A DNA stretch of 64,000 nucleotides from Sphingomonas sp. Leaf9. Its GTDB lineage: Bacteria; Pseudomonadota; Alphaproteobacteria; Sphingomonadales; Sphingomonadaceae. Position numbers and translations under genes: made by a program. Positions 43,896 to 53,430 of this stretch are shown piece after piece (position 1 is the first letter of the stretch; the number at the start of each line of letters is the position of its first letter). The stretch is taken from positions 496,001 to 560,000 of the forward strand of contig NZ_LMKC01000001.1 in assembly GCF_001421355.1 (NCBI RefSeq). Direction: 5' to 3'. The notes below the pieces were generated by a model. That model saw only the letters and a list, made by a program, of their open reading frames with translations. It searched no databases and was not told the DNA's origin.

Positions 43896-46800
43896 TCAGG
43901 CCGCCGGCTGCATCGCCCCCTGCGCGGCGGCTATCACTTCCTGCGCGCAATGGTCCAGCCGGTCGATCATCGCCGGGTCGGCCGTCGCGTCATCCGCCAG
44001 CCCCTCGATCTCCGTCAGCGCCGCGATCAGATGCGCGGCCCCCATGCTTGCCGCCGCACCGTGAAAGGCATGGGCCTCGCGCCGGGCCAGATTGTTGCGG
44101 CCATGGGCCAGCAGCGTCCGCAGCCGCGCGGGCACCCGCCGTGCATCCTCGATCAACAGGGCGAGCAGGGTGTTGCGCTGCTCGGCGCCCAGTGCATCGG
44201 TCAACGCGCGGATGCGCAGCGGATCGATGACGCCGGAAGCCTGCGACGAAGCCGGCGTATGGCGCGGCGCGGTCGCGTTCCGGTCGAGCAACATGCTCAG
44301 TTGCGCCATGTCGATCGGCTTGGTCAGCACCCCGTTCATCCCCGCCCGGGTGATGTCGGCACGGCGTTCGTTCGACAGGTCGGCAGTGATCGCGTGGATC
44401 GGAACCGCAGCCCCCGCCCCGCTCCACGCCCGGATGGCGCGCGTCGCGGCCAGTCCGTCCATCACCGGCATCTGGACGTCCATCAGCACCAGATCGACGG
44501 GATTCCCCGCAGTCGCCGTGACATATTCGACCGCCCGCGCCCCGTTTTCGACCGCCACGACCTGATGCCCCAGCCGGCGGACGATTTCCGCCAGCAGATA
44601 GCGGTTGGTGTCGTTATCCTCCGCCACCAGCACCGTCATCGGCGGGCTGCGGTCGGGTTCCCGCGTCGCACGCGGTATCGCCAGCGCGTCGTCGGCCGCG
44701 TCGGCGACGGTCGCAGCGGACGGGAGCGGGATGTCGAACCAGAAGCGCGATCCGGCACCCGGACGGCTGGCGACCTGAATCCTGCCGCCCATCGATTCGA
44801 CCAGCATCCGGCTGATGCTGAGGCCAAGCCCGGTGCCGCCATAGCTGCGCGTGGTCGACGCATCCGCCTGGACAAAGGGTTCGAAGATCGCCTCCAGCCG
44901 GTCGTCGCGGATGCCGACGCCGGTGTCGGTGACCTGGAACCGCCACAGGTCGCCATCCTCGCGCGCGGCGCTGATGCGGACCGACCCGGTGCGGGTGAAC
45001 TTCACGGCATTGCCGACCAGATTGGTCAGCACCCGCTGCAGCCGTGCCGGATCGCCGATGACCTGACCGGCCGGTGCATCGAACATGATCGACAGTGCGT
45101 GCTTGCGCGCCTCCGCCGCGAACAGTCCGGCCGCCGTCTGCAACAACGCCCGCGGTTCGAAGGCGATCGCCTCCGGACTGGCATGCCCGCCCTCCAGCTT
45201 GGAGAAGGTCAGCACGTCGTCGACGATATCGGACAGGGTACGTCCGGCGGCCTCCAGCGAGTCGAGATGCCGCATCCGCTCGACGCGATCGGGCGTGTCG
45301 CGCAACAGCTGTACCGCCGCGAGGATCGACGTCAGCGGGGTGCGGATTTCATGGCTGATCGTCGCGGTAAAGGTCGCCTTGGCCGCCAGTGCGCGTTCCG
45401 CCTCTTCGCGTGCGGCGCGCAGATCGGTCATCGCCGCGACATGTTCGGTCACGTCCTGGAACACGCCGAACAGGCCGACGATGCCCGCCCCCGGCGCGGT
45501 TTCCGCCTGTCCGCGCGACCGGACCCAGCGCATCTCGCCATCCGCGCGCACGACGCGGGCGTCGAATTCGAACGACCCGCCATTGGCGATCGCCACGCCG
45601 ATCCGATCGCGCACCATATCCCGGTCGTCGGGGTGATAGAATCGGATGGCGGTGGCGATGCCGGGTTCGCAATTCCCCTCGACACCATGGATGCGAAAGA
45701 CCTCGGGCGACCAGAACAGCCGCCAGTCGGCGAGGTTCAGCCGCCAATGGCCCATGCCGGCGGCGCTTTCCGCCATCGCCAACAATCGCTGCTGTTCCTC
45801 GAGTTCGTCGAAGGACGTGACGGCGCCGCGTTCGGCCGCATGGCGATCGGCGATGTCGCGGATCGATCCGATCACCTCCGCCGAAGCGGGATCATTCCCC
45901 ACCAGCCGGAACGCCCCTTCCAGCCACAGATAATGCCCCTCGCGGTGGCGCATCCGGTACCGCACCACCAGGCTCTCGCCGGTCGGGGTCAATGCCGCGA
46001 GACAACGCTGCACCCGGTCGCGATCGTCGGGATGGATCAGCTGGAACGGACTCTGCCCCACCAACTGCTCCGGCGGATAGCCGAGCAGCCGTTCCGATCC
46101 CGACGACGCATACCGGCGCAGCCCGTCCGCACCGAGCCGGACGATCAGGTCGGTCGAATGATCGGCGAGCAGCCGCAGGTGCCGTTCATTGTCGCGGATT
46201 TCCCGCAATCCCAGCCACTGTTCGTACACCAGCGCCGCGACGGGAAAGGCCGTCAGCGTGAAGGCCCCGATGAACAGCTGAAGGTAGAGGACACGATCCG
46301 CCGGCGTCATCATCAGGTCGGCGATGGGGCCGATGCCCCGCACCGTGCAGATCGTCGCGACGATACTGACGGTGATCGTCGCTGCCGCCGCCCCGGCGAA
46401 GCGGTACAGCAAAGCGGCGAACACCCCGCAGGGCAGCAGCAGGAACAGCACGGGATAGCTGCTCATCGTGAACACGATGCCGGTCAGCGCGGCGGTCAGC
46501 GCGACGACGACGATGATGGAGGGGGAGAGGACCTCTAGTTCCTCCGACACCGCCCGCCGCGTCGCCTTCAGCGCCGGCAGCAGCACGATCAGTCCCATGG
46601 CGTTGGCCGCAAACCACTGGGTCGCGACAAGCGAGGTGACAGCGCCGAACATCAGCAGGCGGAACTGCATGAACAACGCGGTGAGCAGCCCCGCCCCGGC
46701 AAGCGCGATCACGACGATCGTCACATAACCGCGCAACATCCGCGGATCGGGACGGACCAGCCGGATCATCGAGGCGACGAAGGTGATGCTGATGAGGTCG

Positions 46801-47177
46801 ATCAGCCCATAGCCGACCATCAACCGCCAATTGTCATAGCGCCATTCGTTCGCCAGCACGAGCGCGATGCCGGTGATGCACAGCAGCGGCGCCGATTGCG
46901 ACCGGGGACGCCGGATCAGCGTCGCCGTGGCGATCGGATTGGCCAGCCACAACAGCTCGGCACCATCGAGCCACTGGCTGGCACACAGCATGAGCGCGGC
47001 AAGGCCGTAGATCAGCAGGCCATAGGCGATGGCGAGCAGCGCGGTGCGCGGCATCGACAGCGGCCGGGCAGGCGACGCCGCCCAGGCCGGTTGCCGGGAT
47101 GCCACTCCATCCGAAATTCCCGATTCGCCGATCACGCGCCATGGTATCAAGGATCGCGCCAACCGACGATCCGTCAC
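43896..47177 (-). CDS. MASE1 hybrid sensor histidine kinase (PAS-PAS-HisKA-HATPase-REC-Hpt)
   Basis: The 1093-residue protein contains an N-terminal MASE1-like membrane sensor (~40-320, eight or more helices), two PAS domains (~335-455 and ~475-590), HisKA with SHEIRTPL near 620, HATPase with NLVGNAVKFT, DTGVGIRD and GGTGLGLS, a receiver with LVLMDVQMPVMDG, and a C-terminal Hpt with AHAFHGAAAS. A full phosphorelay is thus on one chain, which could end on the NarL-type regulator next door. The ATG overlaps the stop of the upstream acetyltransferase-like gene (ATGA), so the two are co-transcribed. The stimulus is unknown. Confidence 0.93.
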   Translation of the reverse strand: MTDRRLARSLIPWRVIGESGISDGVASRQPAWAASPARPLSMPRTALLAIAYGLLIYGLAALMLCASQWLDGAELLWLANPIATATLIRRPRSQSAPLLCITGIALVLANEWRYDNWRLMVGYGLIDLISITFVASMIRLVRPDPRMLRGYVTIVVIALAGAGLLTALFMQFRLLMFGAVTSLVATQWFAANAMGLIVLLPALKATRRAVSEELEVLSPSIIVVVALTAALTGIVFTMSSYPVLFLLLPCGVFAALLYRFAGAAAATITVSIVATICTVRGIGPIADLMMTPADRVLYLQLFIGAFTLTAFPVAALVYEQWLGLREIRDNERHLRLLADHSTDLIVRLGADGLRRYASSGSERLLGYPPEQLVGQSPFQLIHPDDRDRVQRCLAALTPTGESLVVRYRMRHREGHYLWLEGAFRLVGNDPASAEVIGSIRDIADRHAAERGAVTSFDELEEQQRLLAMAESAAGMGHWRLNLADWRLFWSPEVFRIHGVEGNCEPGIATAIRFYHPDDRDMVRDRIGVAIANGGSFEFDARVVRADGEMRWVRSRGQAETAPGAGIVGLFGVFQDVTEHVAAMTDLRAAREEAERALAAKATFTATISHEIRTPLTSILAAVQLLRDTPDRVERMRHLDSLEAAGRTLSDIVDDVLTFSKLEGGHASPEAIAFEPRALLQTAAGLFAAEARKHALSIMFDAPAGQVIGDPARLQRVLTNLVGNAVKFTRTGSVRISAAREDGDLWRFQVTDTGVGIRDDRLEAIFEPFVQADASTTRSYGGTGLGLSISRMLVESMGGRIQVASRPGAGSRFWFDIPLPSAATVADAADDALAIPRATREPDRSPPMTVLVAEDNDTNRYLLAEIVRRLGHQVVAVENGARAVEYVTATAGNPVDLVLMDVQMPVMDGLAATRAIRAWSGAGAAVPIHAITADLSNERRADITRAGMNGVLTKPIDMAQLSMLLDRNATAPRHTPASSQASGVIDPLRIRALTDALGAEQRNTLLALLIEDARRVPARLRTLLAHGRNNLARREAHAFHGAAASMGAAHLIAALTEIEGLADDATADPAMIDRLDHCAQEVIAAAQGAMQPAA

Positions 47178-48277
47178 GTCGCCGCGGCCGGATCGCCCTC
47201 CGGCACCGCAGCGTGGCCGCTATGCGCCCAACGCCCGGCGAACATCCGCCCGATCCATGCCGGCAGGCCCGGCGGCAGGAACAGCCAGTCGCGGATCGCG
47301 GGTCCCCGATCGGCGCCGATCGCCCGCTTGTACCCGCTGTCGCCCGCACCCCAATCGACGCAGGCGATGCCGTCGTCCAGCGCCCGGACGAGGTTGCGGT
47401 AATAGAGCAGCCGGCCGGGCGAATGCTTGGCGAAGCGCGCATCATAGCTGTTGGCGATCGCATATTTCAGCGCGCCGGCATTCAGATCGAACGAGAATGC
47501 CGCCGGTTGTCCGTCGACCCGCAGCAGCGCGGCCCACATCATGTCCGCGATCACCGGGTCCTGCGCAGCCGCGCGCCAGAAGCGGCCATGGCCACCGGCC
47601 GTGAACTTGGCGTCGCTGCCATCGGTTCGCGTCGCGATCCAGCTGGCATCCTCGACCGTCGCCAGCGCATCGAATGCCCCCGGCGTCCAGTCGCGCCCGG
47701 ACACGAACGACCAGTCGGGCACGCCCGTGTCGGCCAGATGCTTTTCGTGGAACCGGTTCTTGCGCAGCGTCGAATTACGCGGCCACGCCCCCTCGGCCTG
47801 CTGCGCCCGCATGTCGAGCAGATAGCTGTCGGCGACGAAGCGCGGCAACGCCCGCCAGCCCCCCGCAGTGGCCGCAGCCTGCACCCCCTCGAGCAGTGGA
47901 TCGCCGTCATAAATCGGCCCCAGCCGGAACCCGCGCGTCGTGCGGCGTGCACCGCCCAGCAGCGCGGCGAAATCGGCGGCGGTGGCATCCGCCGCGACCG
48001 GGCCGCTGCGAAAGGGCCAGTAACATCCCGGCACCTGGCCAAGCCGCAACCATGCCGGCCCGAGGCCGATCAGCGGCAGCGCGATCACCGGTCGCTCGCC
48101 CCGTTCGACCAGCAGCGTCCGCGTGCTCCCGCCATAGCTTTCGACCGCCGCCGCATACCATTGCCGGCGCAGGAAGCGGTGCGTCTCCGGCGCCTGTGCG
48201 GCAACCATGTCGATCGAATCGGCGAGTCCGTCGACGACGCGGGCGACAGGCTGGGCGGCAGCGGGCGGAGACAGCAT
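47174..48277 (-). CDS. GNAT/FemAB-like acyltransferase (CelD/BcsL type)
   Basis: The 367-residue protein resembles the CelD/BcsL GNAT family. The N-terminal part carries FLRRQWYAAAVESYGG, and the C-terminal GNAT-like half has RVDGQPAAFSFDLNAGALKYAIANSYD and SPGRLLYYRNLVRALDDG, followed by VDWGAGDSGYKRAIG. These proteins modify exopolysaccharide or cell-surface sugars. It shares an operon with the hybrid kinase. Confidence 0.78.
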   Translation of the reverse strand: MLSPPAAAQPVARVVDGLADSIDMVAAQAPETHRFLRRQWYAAAVESYGGSTRTLLVERGERPVIALPLIGLGPAWLRLGQVPGCYWPFRSGPVAADATAADFAALLGGARRTTRGFRLGPIYDGDPLLEGVQAAATAGGWRALPRFVADSYLLDMRAQQAEGAWPRNSTLRKNRFHEKHLADTGVPDWSFVSGRDWTPGAFDALATVEDASWIATRTDGSDAKFTAGGHGRFWRAAAQDPVIADMMWAALLRVDGQPAAFSFDLNAGALKYAIANSYDARFAKHSPGRLLYYRNLVRALDDGIACVDWGAGDSGYKRAIGADRGPAIRDWLFLPPGLPAWIGRMFAGRWAHSGHAAVPEGDPAAAT

Positions 48278-48388
48278 GAAAGTGCTTTGCCACGAACCTG
48301 TTACGATCTGGTAGCGCCGTCATTGCGCAGAACATCAGCCCGATTGCGCAGCCTTGCCCCTGCTCGGTGGGCAAGGCATATCGATCCG

Positions 48389-48850
48389 GTGGAATTCGAA
48401 CCTGTCCTGTCGACCGTCGCAAAGACGATCCAGACCGCCATCGCGCCGGTCTTCCTGCTGGCCGGGATCGGGGCGATCCTGAACGTGATGGTGGGCCGGC
48501 TGGCCCGGATCGTCGACCGGGCGCGCGACCTGGAAAAACTCCATCCCAGTTCGACCGGCCCGGAACATGCCCGGCACGTCTTCGAACTGCGGCTGCTCGA
48601 CCGGCGCATCCGCATCATCAACAATGCGGTGTTCCTGGTCGTGCTGTCGGCGGTCGCCAATTGCAGCGTCGTCGCGATGCTGTTCATCGCCGAACTGCTC
48701 GACCTGGGGCTGGGCAAGGCGGTGGCGATCAGCTTCGTCCTGTCCATGCTGCTGCTGATCGGCGGGCTGGTGTGGTTCCTGTTCGAAGTGCGGCTGTCGG
48801 TCCATGCGATCCGGGTGCGCGCCGAACTGCTGGAGCGTGAACGCGCATGA
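48389..48850 (+). CDS. DUF2721 membrane protein
   Basis: The 153-residue protein has three hydrophobic helices (TAIAPVFLLAGIGAILNVM, VFLVVLSAVANCSVVAML and AISFVLSMLLLIGGLVWFL) separated by basic loops with RLARIVDRARDLE, typical of DUF2721. Function unknown. GTG 48389 is used because the longer frame upstream has no protein-like sequence. It is coupled by ATGA to the next gene. Confidence 0.82.
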   Translation: MEFEPVLSTVAKTIQTAIAPVFLLAGIGAILNVMVGRLARIVDRARDLEKLHPSSTGPEHARHVFELRLLDRRIRIINNAVFLVVLSAVANCSVVAMLFIAELLDLGLGKAVAISFVLSMLLLIGGLVWFLFEVRLSVHAIRVRAELLERERA

Positions 48851-49242
48851 CGCCACGGCACGAACGGACCTTGTTGCAGGCGGTGGTCGCGCTGGTGTGC
48901 ATCGTCCCGTTCGGCGCGTCGATCGTCGGCATCCTGCACGGCGCGGCATGGCTGCAAGGCGATCCGGCGACCGACATGGACAGCCATTTCCGCTATCTGT
49001 CGGGACTGTTCCTGGGGATGGGCATCGCCTTTGCCAGCTGCATTCCCGACATCGAGCGCAAGGGCGGCCGCTTCCGCCTGTTGGGGACGATGGTCGTGAT
49101 CGGCGGACTGGCGCGGCTGCTGTCGCTGGTAACGGTCGGCGTGCCGTCGACCGGGCATCTGGTCGGGCTGGGTATCGAGCTGGGCGTCGTGCCGCTGGTG
49201 CTGGCATGGCAGACGCGCGTCGCCCGCCGCTGCCGCACCTGA
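48847..49242 (+). CDS. DUF4345 membrane protein
   Basis: The 131-residue protein has four predicted helices and the DUF4345 pattern DSHFRYLSGLFLGMGIAF, then GGLARLLSLVTVG. Function unknown. It starts inside the end of the DUF2721 gene, so the pair are co-translated. Confidence 0.82.
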   Translation: MTPRHERTLLQAVVALVCIVPFGASIVGILHGAAWLQGDPATDMDSHFRYLSGLFLGMGIAFASCIPDIERKGGRFRLLGTMVVIGGLARLLSLVTVGVPSTGHLVGLGIELGVVPLVLAWQTRVARRCRT

Positions 49243-49261
49243 CCGGCACCCCGAACGCCCG

Positions 49262-49876
49262 TCAGCGCGCGACCGGCTCCAGCGCGCTGGCCGCTACCCA
49301 GCCTTCGGATCGCGCCTGCCGGTCGGAGGGATAGATCACCCGGACATTCGCGCCCGACCGCGCGGCGATGCCGACCACATCGCCCTTGACCACATAGGCC
49401 TTGCCGGCAGGGGCATCCGGCCGCGCGCGCAGCGGCACCTTGGCCAGCCGGACCCGCGCAAGGTCGCTCCATCCGCCAGCGCCGGTGCGCGACAGCTCCA
49501 GCCCCTTGGGATCGTCGAGGAACGGTCCCGCCACCTGCGCACAGCCCGACAGGTTACCGCTGCCCGGCAGGGTCAGCCGCACGCCGTCGCCCGTCGGATC
49601 GATCCGCCCGACCGGCGGGCGCGTCGCGCCATAGGGGGTGGCCAGCGCGCGGATCGTCGCGCCGCGCGCGTCCACCCGACCGGTCACGACGAAATCGCAG
49701 CGCCGGTCCCGCTCCCCTTCCATCAGGAAATGCCCGACGACCCGCCCATCGGGTGCCACCGCCAGCGACAGCCCTTCATACAGGCCGGAACGCAGGGTCG
49801 ATGCGGCGGGTGGGCGGGCCTCGGCACAACCGGCTATCAGCAACAACCCGACGGCAACCAAAGATAAAGTCTTCAA
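49262..49876 (-). CDS. Lipoprotein with SH3-like C-terminus
   Basis: The 204-residue protein has a lipobox (LLLIAGC) after a short signal sequence, so it should be lipid-anchored by the Lgt-LspA-Lnt route. The C-terminal part AGKAYVVKGDVVGIAARSG, then GWVAASALEPV, looks like a bacterial SH3 domain. The start overlaps the stop of the muramidase-like gene by four bases, linking it to cell-wall work. Confidence 0.78.
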   Translation of the reverse strand: MKTLSLVAVGLLLIAGCAEARPPAASTLRSGLYEGLSLAVAPDGRVVGHFLMEGERDRRCDFVVTGRVDARGATIRALATPYGATRPPVGRIDPTGDGVRLTLPGSGNLSGCAQVAGPFLDDPKGLELSRTGAGGWSDLARVRLAKVPLRARPDAPAGKAYVVKGDVVGIAARSGANVRVIYPSDRQARSEGWVAASALEPVAR

Positions 49877-50958
49877 ACCTTGCCTCCCAATGCCTTGTAT
49901 TCGCGGGCGAACTGCTTGTCATAGGTGCCATAGTCGTCGCCGTTATAGGCGCGCGCCATGCCGACGAAATCCTTGCGGCGCAGCGCCGACACCATGCCCG
50001 GTGTCTTGATGCAATAGCCGACGAACGCGTCCAGTTGCCCGCGTTCGCCCGCCTTCATCGCCTCGACAAAGGCGAAGACGTCCTTGTATCCGCATTTCCA
50101 GTAATTTGCGCCGAGCACCTGGCACATGCCCCACGACGTCGATTGCAGCGCGGCATCGGCGTCGAGCGCCATCGCCTCGCGCAGCGTCCGCCACGCGGTG
50201 GCGTGGTCTTTGTTGTTCTTTTGCCACTGCCACCCGGCCTTCGTCTTGTAGGGGTAGGAGAGCAGCGGGTGCGTCTCGTCATATTTCTTCTTGGTCAGCT
50301 TGCGGAACCAGTGCCCTTCGAACGCGATCTTGGGCAGGCCGTCGGCGCCGAAACCGGATCGACCGCCCGATTCGACGGTGGCGAGCGCCCGGACCAGCAA
50401 CGGGTCGATATCGCGGCCCAGCCGTGCCGCCGCATCGATATAGTCGCGATCGGTCAGCTTGCGCGCCGCACCGCCGCTGCCCCCCGCAGGCGCGGGGTTG
50501 GCCGGCGCCGCGCCCTTGCCGGCGGTGCGCCCGGCGGGCGACGGCGCGCTGACCCGGCGTTCACGGCTGCGATCGGCGAACAGCGTGCTCCACGCACCGG
50601 CCATCGCGCGTTGCAGATCGGCCAGCTGCCCCTGCGCCCAGCTCGTCCACGACTGGTCGGCATCGGCCGGCGGGGTGACGCGACGCGCGCGCATCCGCTC
50701 GCCCGCGCGTGCCAGCAGCATCTGCAGCGTGCGCCCTTCGGGATCGACCCGCCCGTCGGGATGGGGATAGCGCAGTATCTCCCGCTGGAACCGGTTGATG
50801 CGGTTGACCAGCGCCGGGTCGGACCGCCCGTTTTCGGGCAGGGTGGCGCGGGCGTCGATGACGTTGAACAAATGCTGGACGGTACGCACGTCGGCCGGAC
50901 GATTCGCCGCGCGACGTCCCGTTCCCACCGGTGCGCTCAGCAAGCCGCGAGCAGCCAT
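49873..50958 (-). CDS. N-acetylmuramidase-domain protein (DUF3380)
   Basis: The 361-residue protein has a helical N-terminal part with LVNRINRFQREILRYP, a proline/alanine linker (~155-180), and a C-terminal N-acetylmuramidase domain (~200-360) with LATVESGGRSGFG, IAFEGHWFRKLT and STSWGMCQVLGANY. The glutamate in ATVESGG is a good catalytic candidate. No signal peptide is obvious, so export is uncertain; it could be a phage-like lysin or a cell-wall enzyme. ATG 50958 has a GGAGA ribosome-binding site. A lipoprotein gene follows, coupled by ATGA. Confidence 0.85.
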   Translation of the reverse strand: MAARGLLSAPVGTGRRAANRPADVRTVQHLFNVIDARATLPENGRSDPALVNRINRFQREILRYPHPDGRVDPEGRTLQMLLARAGERMRARRVTPPADADQSWTSWAQGQLADLQRAMAGAWSTLFADRSRERRVSAPSPAGRTAGKGAAPANPAPAGGSGGAARKLTDRDYIDAAARLGRDIDPLLVRALATVESGGRSGFGADGLPKIAFEGHWFRKLTKKKYDETHPLLSYPYKTKAGWQWQKNNKDHATAWRTLREAMALDADAALQSTSWGMCQVLGANYWKCGYKDVFAFVEAMKAGERGQLDAFVGYCIKTPGMVSALRRKDFVGMARAYNGDDYGTYDKQFAREYKALGGKV

Positions 50959-50999
50959 ATCGTTTCTCCGTTGTACGGCGAACATGGATTGCCGGCATG

Positions 51000-51346
51000 A
51001 TCACCCCGACCGGCACCATGACGCAACCCCGCCGGGCCGAAAAAATAGTGGCACTGCCCATTTAGCCACTTGCTTTTCCCGAAGGCGGCAGAGGTCCGCG
51101 CGTCGCGGCAGGGCCGCCACCGCGGACCCGATCCGTTCCCCGTCGCGCGCAAAATTTAGCCGCTTGCGCCGGGGCCGATTTCCTACAATTAGTGGTGCCG
51201 ATGGCGGCGCACCCGCTAGACATAGTATAACGCCGACCGAAACCGGTGACGCGCCCTTTGCGTCGCCGGGTCTCGTTCGGGCCGGCGACACGCCGATTTT
51301 TGTACGCAGGGGCATCCATTCCCCGCCGAACACAGGAAACGGGACG
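51000..51346 (+). promoter_or_regulatory. nrdA upstream region with repeated motifs
   Basis: This 347-base stretch has no gene. It contains ATTTAGCCACTTGC at 51060-51073 and ATTTAGCCGCTTGC at 51154-51167 (13 of 14 identical, 94 bases apart), TAGTGGCAC near 51046 and TAGTGGTGC near 51190, and an AGTGGC/GCCACT stem around the first copy. CATAGTATAAC near 51219 is a possible -10 region. No standard NrdR box is obvious. Direct repeats suggest regulator sites for ribonucleotide reductase expression. Confidence 0.45.
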
Positions 51347-53245
51347 ATGACCTTTCAGGATAGTCAGGACGCCCAGATGAACGAACTGCAATTCGCCGAT
51401 CCGGCCCCCGCCGCCCCGGCCCCCGAGCGCAACAGCCGCACGGTCGACGCGCTGCTCCACGCGGTCGAGGTCGATCATTCGCGCGACGCGCTGCTGACCG
51501 ATTTCGGCAAGGATACGCTGAAGGACCGCTATCTCCTGCCCGGCGAATCGTACCAGGACCTGTTCGTGCGCGTGGCGTCGGCCTATGCCGACGATGCCGA
51601 TCATGCCCAGCGGCTGTACGACTATATCTCGAAGCTGTGGTTCATGCCCGCCACACCGGTCCTGTCGAACGGCGGCACCGGTCGCGGCCTGCCGATCAGC
51701 TGCTATCTGAACTCGGTCCCCGACAGCCTGGAAGGCATCGTCGAGACATGGAACGAGAATGTGTGGCTGGCCTCGCGCGGCGGCGGCATCGGCACCTATT
51801 GGGGCAGCGTGCGCGGCATCGGCGAGCCGGTCGGGCTGAACGGCAAGACCAGCGGCATCATCCCGTTCGTCCGCGTGATGGATTCGCTGACGCTCGCCAT
51901 TTCGCAGGGGTCGCTGCGCCGTGGGTCGGCCGCCTGCTATCTCGACGTCAGCCACCCGGAGATCGAGGAGTTCCTCGAAATCCGCAAGCCCAGCGGCGAC
52001 TTCAACCGCAAGGCGCTGAACCTGCACCATGGCGTGCTGATCCCCGACGCGTTCATGGAAGCGGTGCGCGACGGCACCGAATGGGAGTTGAAGAGCCCCA
52101 AGGACGGATCGGTTCGCACGACGGTCGACGCGCGTTCGCTGTTCCAGAAACTGGTCGAGACCCGCCTCGCGACCGGTGAGCCCTACATCGTGTTCAGCGA
52201 TCACGTGAACAACACGATGCCCAAGCATCACCGCGACTTGGGCCTCAAGGTATCGACGTCGAACCTGTGCAGCGAGATCACGCTGCCGACCGGCCGCGAT
52301 CACCTGGGCAACGACCGCACCGCCGTGTGCTGCCTGTCGTCGTTGAACCTCGAAACCTGGGACGAATGGAACGGCGACAAGCGGTTCATCGAGGACGTGA
52401 TGCGTTTCCTCGACAACGTGCTGACCGACTATATCGAGCGTGCGCCCGACGAGATGGCGCGTGCCCGCTATTCGGCGGAGCGCGAGCGCTCGGTCGGCCT
52501 CGGCGTCATGGGCTTCCACTCGTTCCTGCAGGCGCGCGGCCTTCCGTTCGAAGGCGCGATGGCAAAGGCGTGGAACCTCAAAATCTTCCGCCATGTCGCC
52601 GCGCAGGTGAACGAGGCGTCGATGCACCTCGCCAACGAGCGCGGCCCCTGCCCCGACGCCGCCGACATGGGCGTGATGGAGCGGTTCAGCTGCAAGATGG
52701 CGATCGCGCCGACCGCGTCGATCAGCATCATCTGCGGCGGCACCAGCGCGTGCATCGAACCGATCCCGGCGAACATCTACACCCACAAGACGCTCAGCGG
52801 CTCGTGGTCGGTCAAGAACCCGTATCTCGAAAAGCTGCTCATCGCGAAGGCGAAGAACAGCGACGCGGTGTGGAATTCGATCCTCGAGCGCGGTGGATCG
52901 GTCCAACATCTCGATTTCCTCAGCCAAGAGGAAAAGGACACCTACAAGACCAGCTTCGAGATCGACCAGCGCTGGCTGCTCGAACTGGCGGGTGACCGTG
53001 CGCCGTTCATCGACCAGGCGCAGTCGCTGAACCTCTTCATCCCGGCCGATGTCGAGAAGTGGGACCTGCTGATGCTCCACTATCGCGCGTGGGAGCTGGG
53101 CATCAAATCGCTCTATTACCTGCGGTCGAAGTCGGTGCAGCGCGCTGGGTTCGCAGGCGGCGTCGAGGCGGACAATACGTCGGAACTGGCCAAGTTCGAT
53201 CTGGGCGAGACGACCGATTATGACGAGTGTCTCGCATGCCAATGA
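51347..53245 (+). CDS. nrdA: Ribonucleoside-diphosphate reductase, large subunit
   Basis: The 632-residue class I enzyme reduces ribonucleotides for DNA synthesis. Redox and radical cysteines are visible: C119 (PISCYLNSV), the thiyl-site motif N306-L-C308-S-E310 (NLCSEI), a CC pair at 328-329 (TAVCCLSSL), and the C-terminal shuttle C628/C631 (CLACQ). It is shorter than the E. coli enzyme, matching the compact form without the ATP-cone; the N-terminus lacks that domain. It pairs with nrdB about 1.3 kb downstream, which is normally nearer. Confidence 0.95.
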   Translation: MTFQDSQDAQMNELQFADPAPAAPAPERNSRTVDALLHAVEVDHSRDALLTDFGKDTLKDRYLLPGESYQDLFVRVASAYADDADHAQRLYDYISKLWFMPATPVLSNGGTGRGLPISCYLNSVPDSLEGIVETWNENVWLASRGGGIGTYWGSVRGIGEPVGLNGKTSGIIPFVRVMDSLTLAISQGSLRRGSAACYLDVSHPEIEEFLEIRKPSGDFNRKALNLHHGVLIPDAFMEAVRDGTEWELKSPKDGSVRTTVDARSLFQKLVETRLATGEPYIVFSDHVNNTMPKHHRDLGLKVSTSNLCSEITLPTGRDHLGNDRTAVCCLSSLNLETWDEWNGDKRFIEDVMRFLDNVLTDYIERAPDEMARARYSAERERSVGLGVMGFHSFLQARGLPFEGAMAKAWNLKIFRHVAAQVNEASMHLANERGPCPDAADMGVMERFSCKMAIAPTASISIICGGTSACIEPIPANIYTHKTLSGSWSVKNPYLEKLLIAKAKNSDAVWNSILERGGSVQHLDFLSQEEKDTYKTSFEIDQRWLLELAGDRAPFIDQAQSLNLFIPADVEKWDLLMLHYRAWELGIKSLYYLRSKSVQRAGFAGGVEADNTSELAKFDLGETTDYDECLACQ

Positions 53246-53371
53246 TCCCCCGGATCATCGGCCATGTGCTCGACACTCTGGCCTGTCAGTAAGCGGGTCG
53301 CCCTGCCTTGCCCAAGCAAGACAGGGACAGACCACGGCGGGCGTCTGACGACGTGGTCGCGGGACGCTGAT

Positions 53372-53430
53372 CCCTCTCCCGTTGGGAGAGGGAGGGAGCC
53401 GCTTCAGCGGCGGAAGGGTGAGGGCGATGC
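53372..53430 (+). repeat. Left inverted repeat flanking the DUF559 gene
   Basis: The segment contains CCCTCTCCCGTTGGGAGAGG, then GAGGGAGCCGCTTCAGCGGC and GGAAGGGTGAGGGCGA. It is nearly identical, in inverted orientation, to 53801-53862. It contains its own short hairpin and abuts the start of the DUF559 gene. Confidence 0.85.

Noticed and set aside
43950..46538. 862-codon forward frame opposite the hybrid kinase
   Set aside because: Long antisense frames are expected in high-GC genes. It shows no domain and the kinase has complete motifs.
53246..53291. Second DTLACQ-stop string just after the nrdA end, like its CLACQ tail
   Set aside because: It is in a different frame with only a few matching residues, and no further similarity to nrdA was seen, so a chance match is more likely than a duplication.
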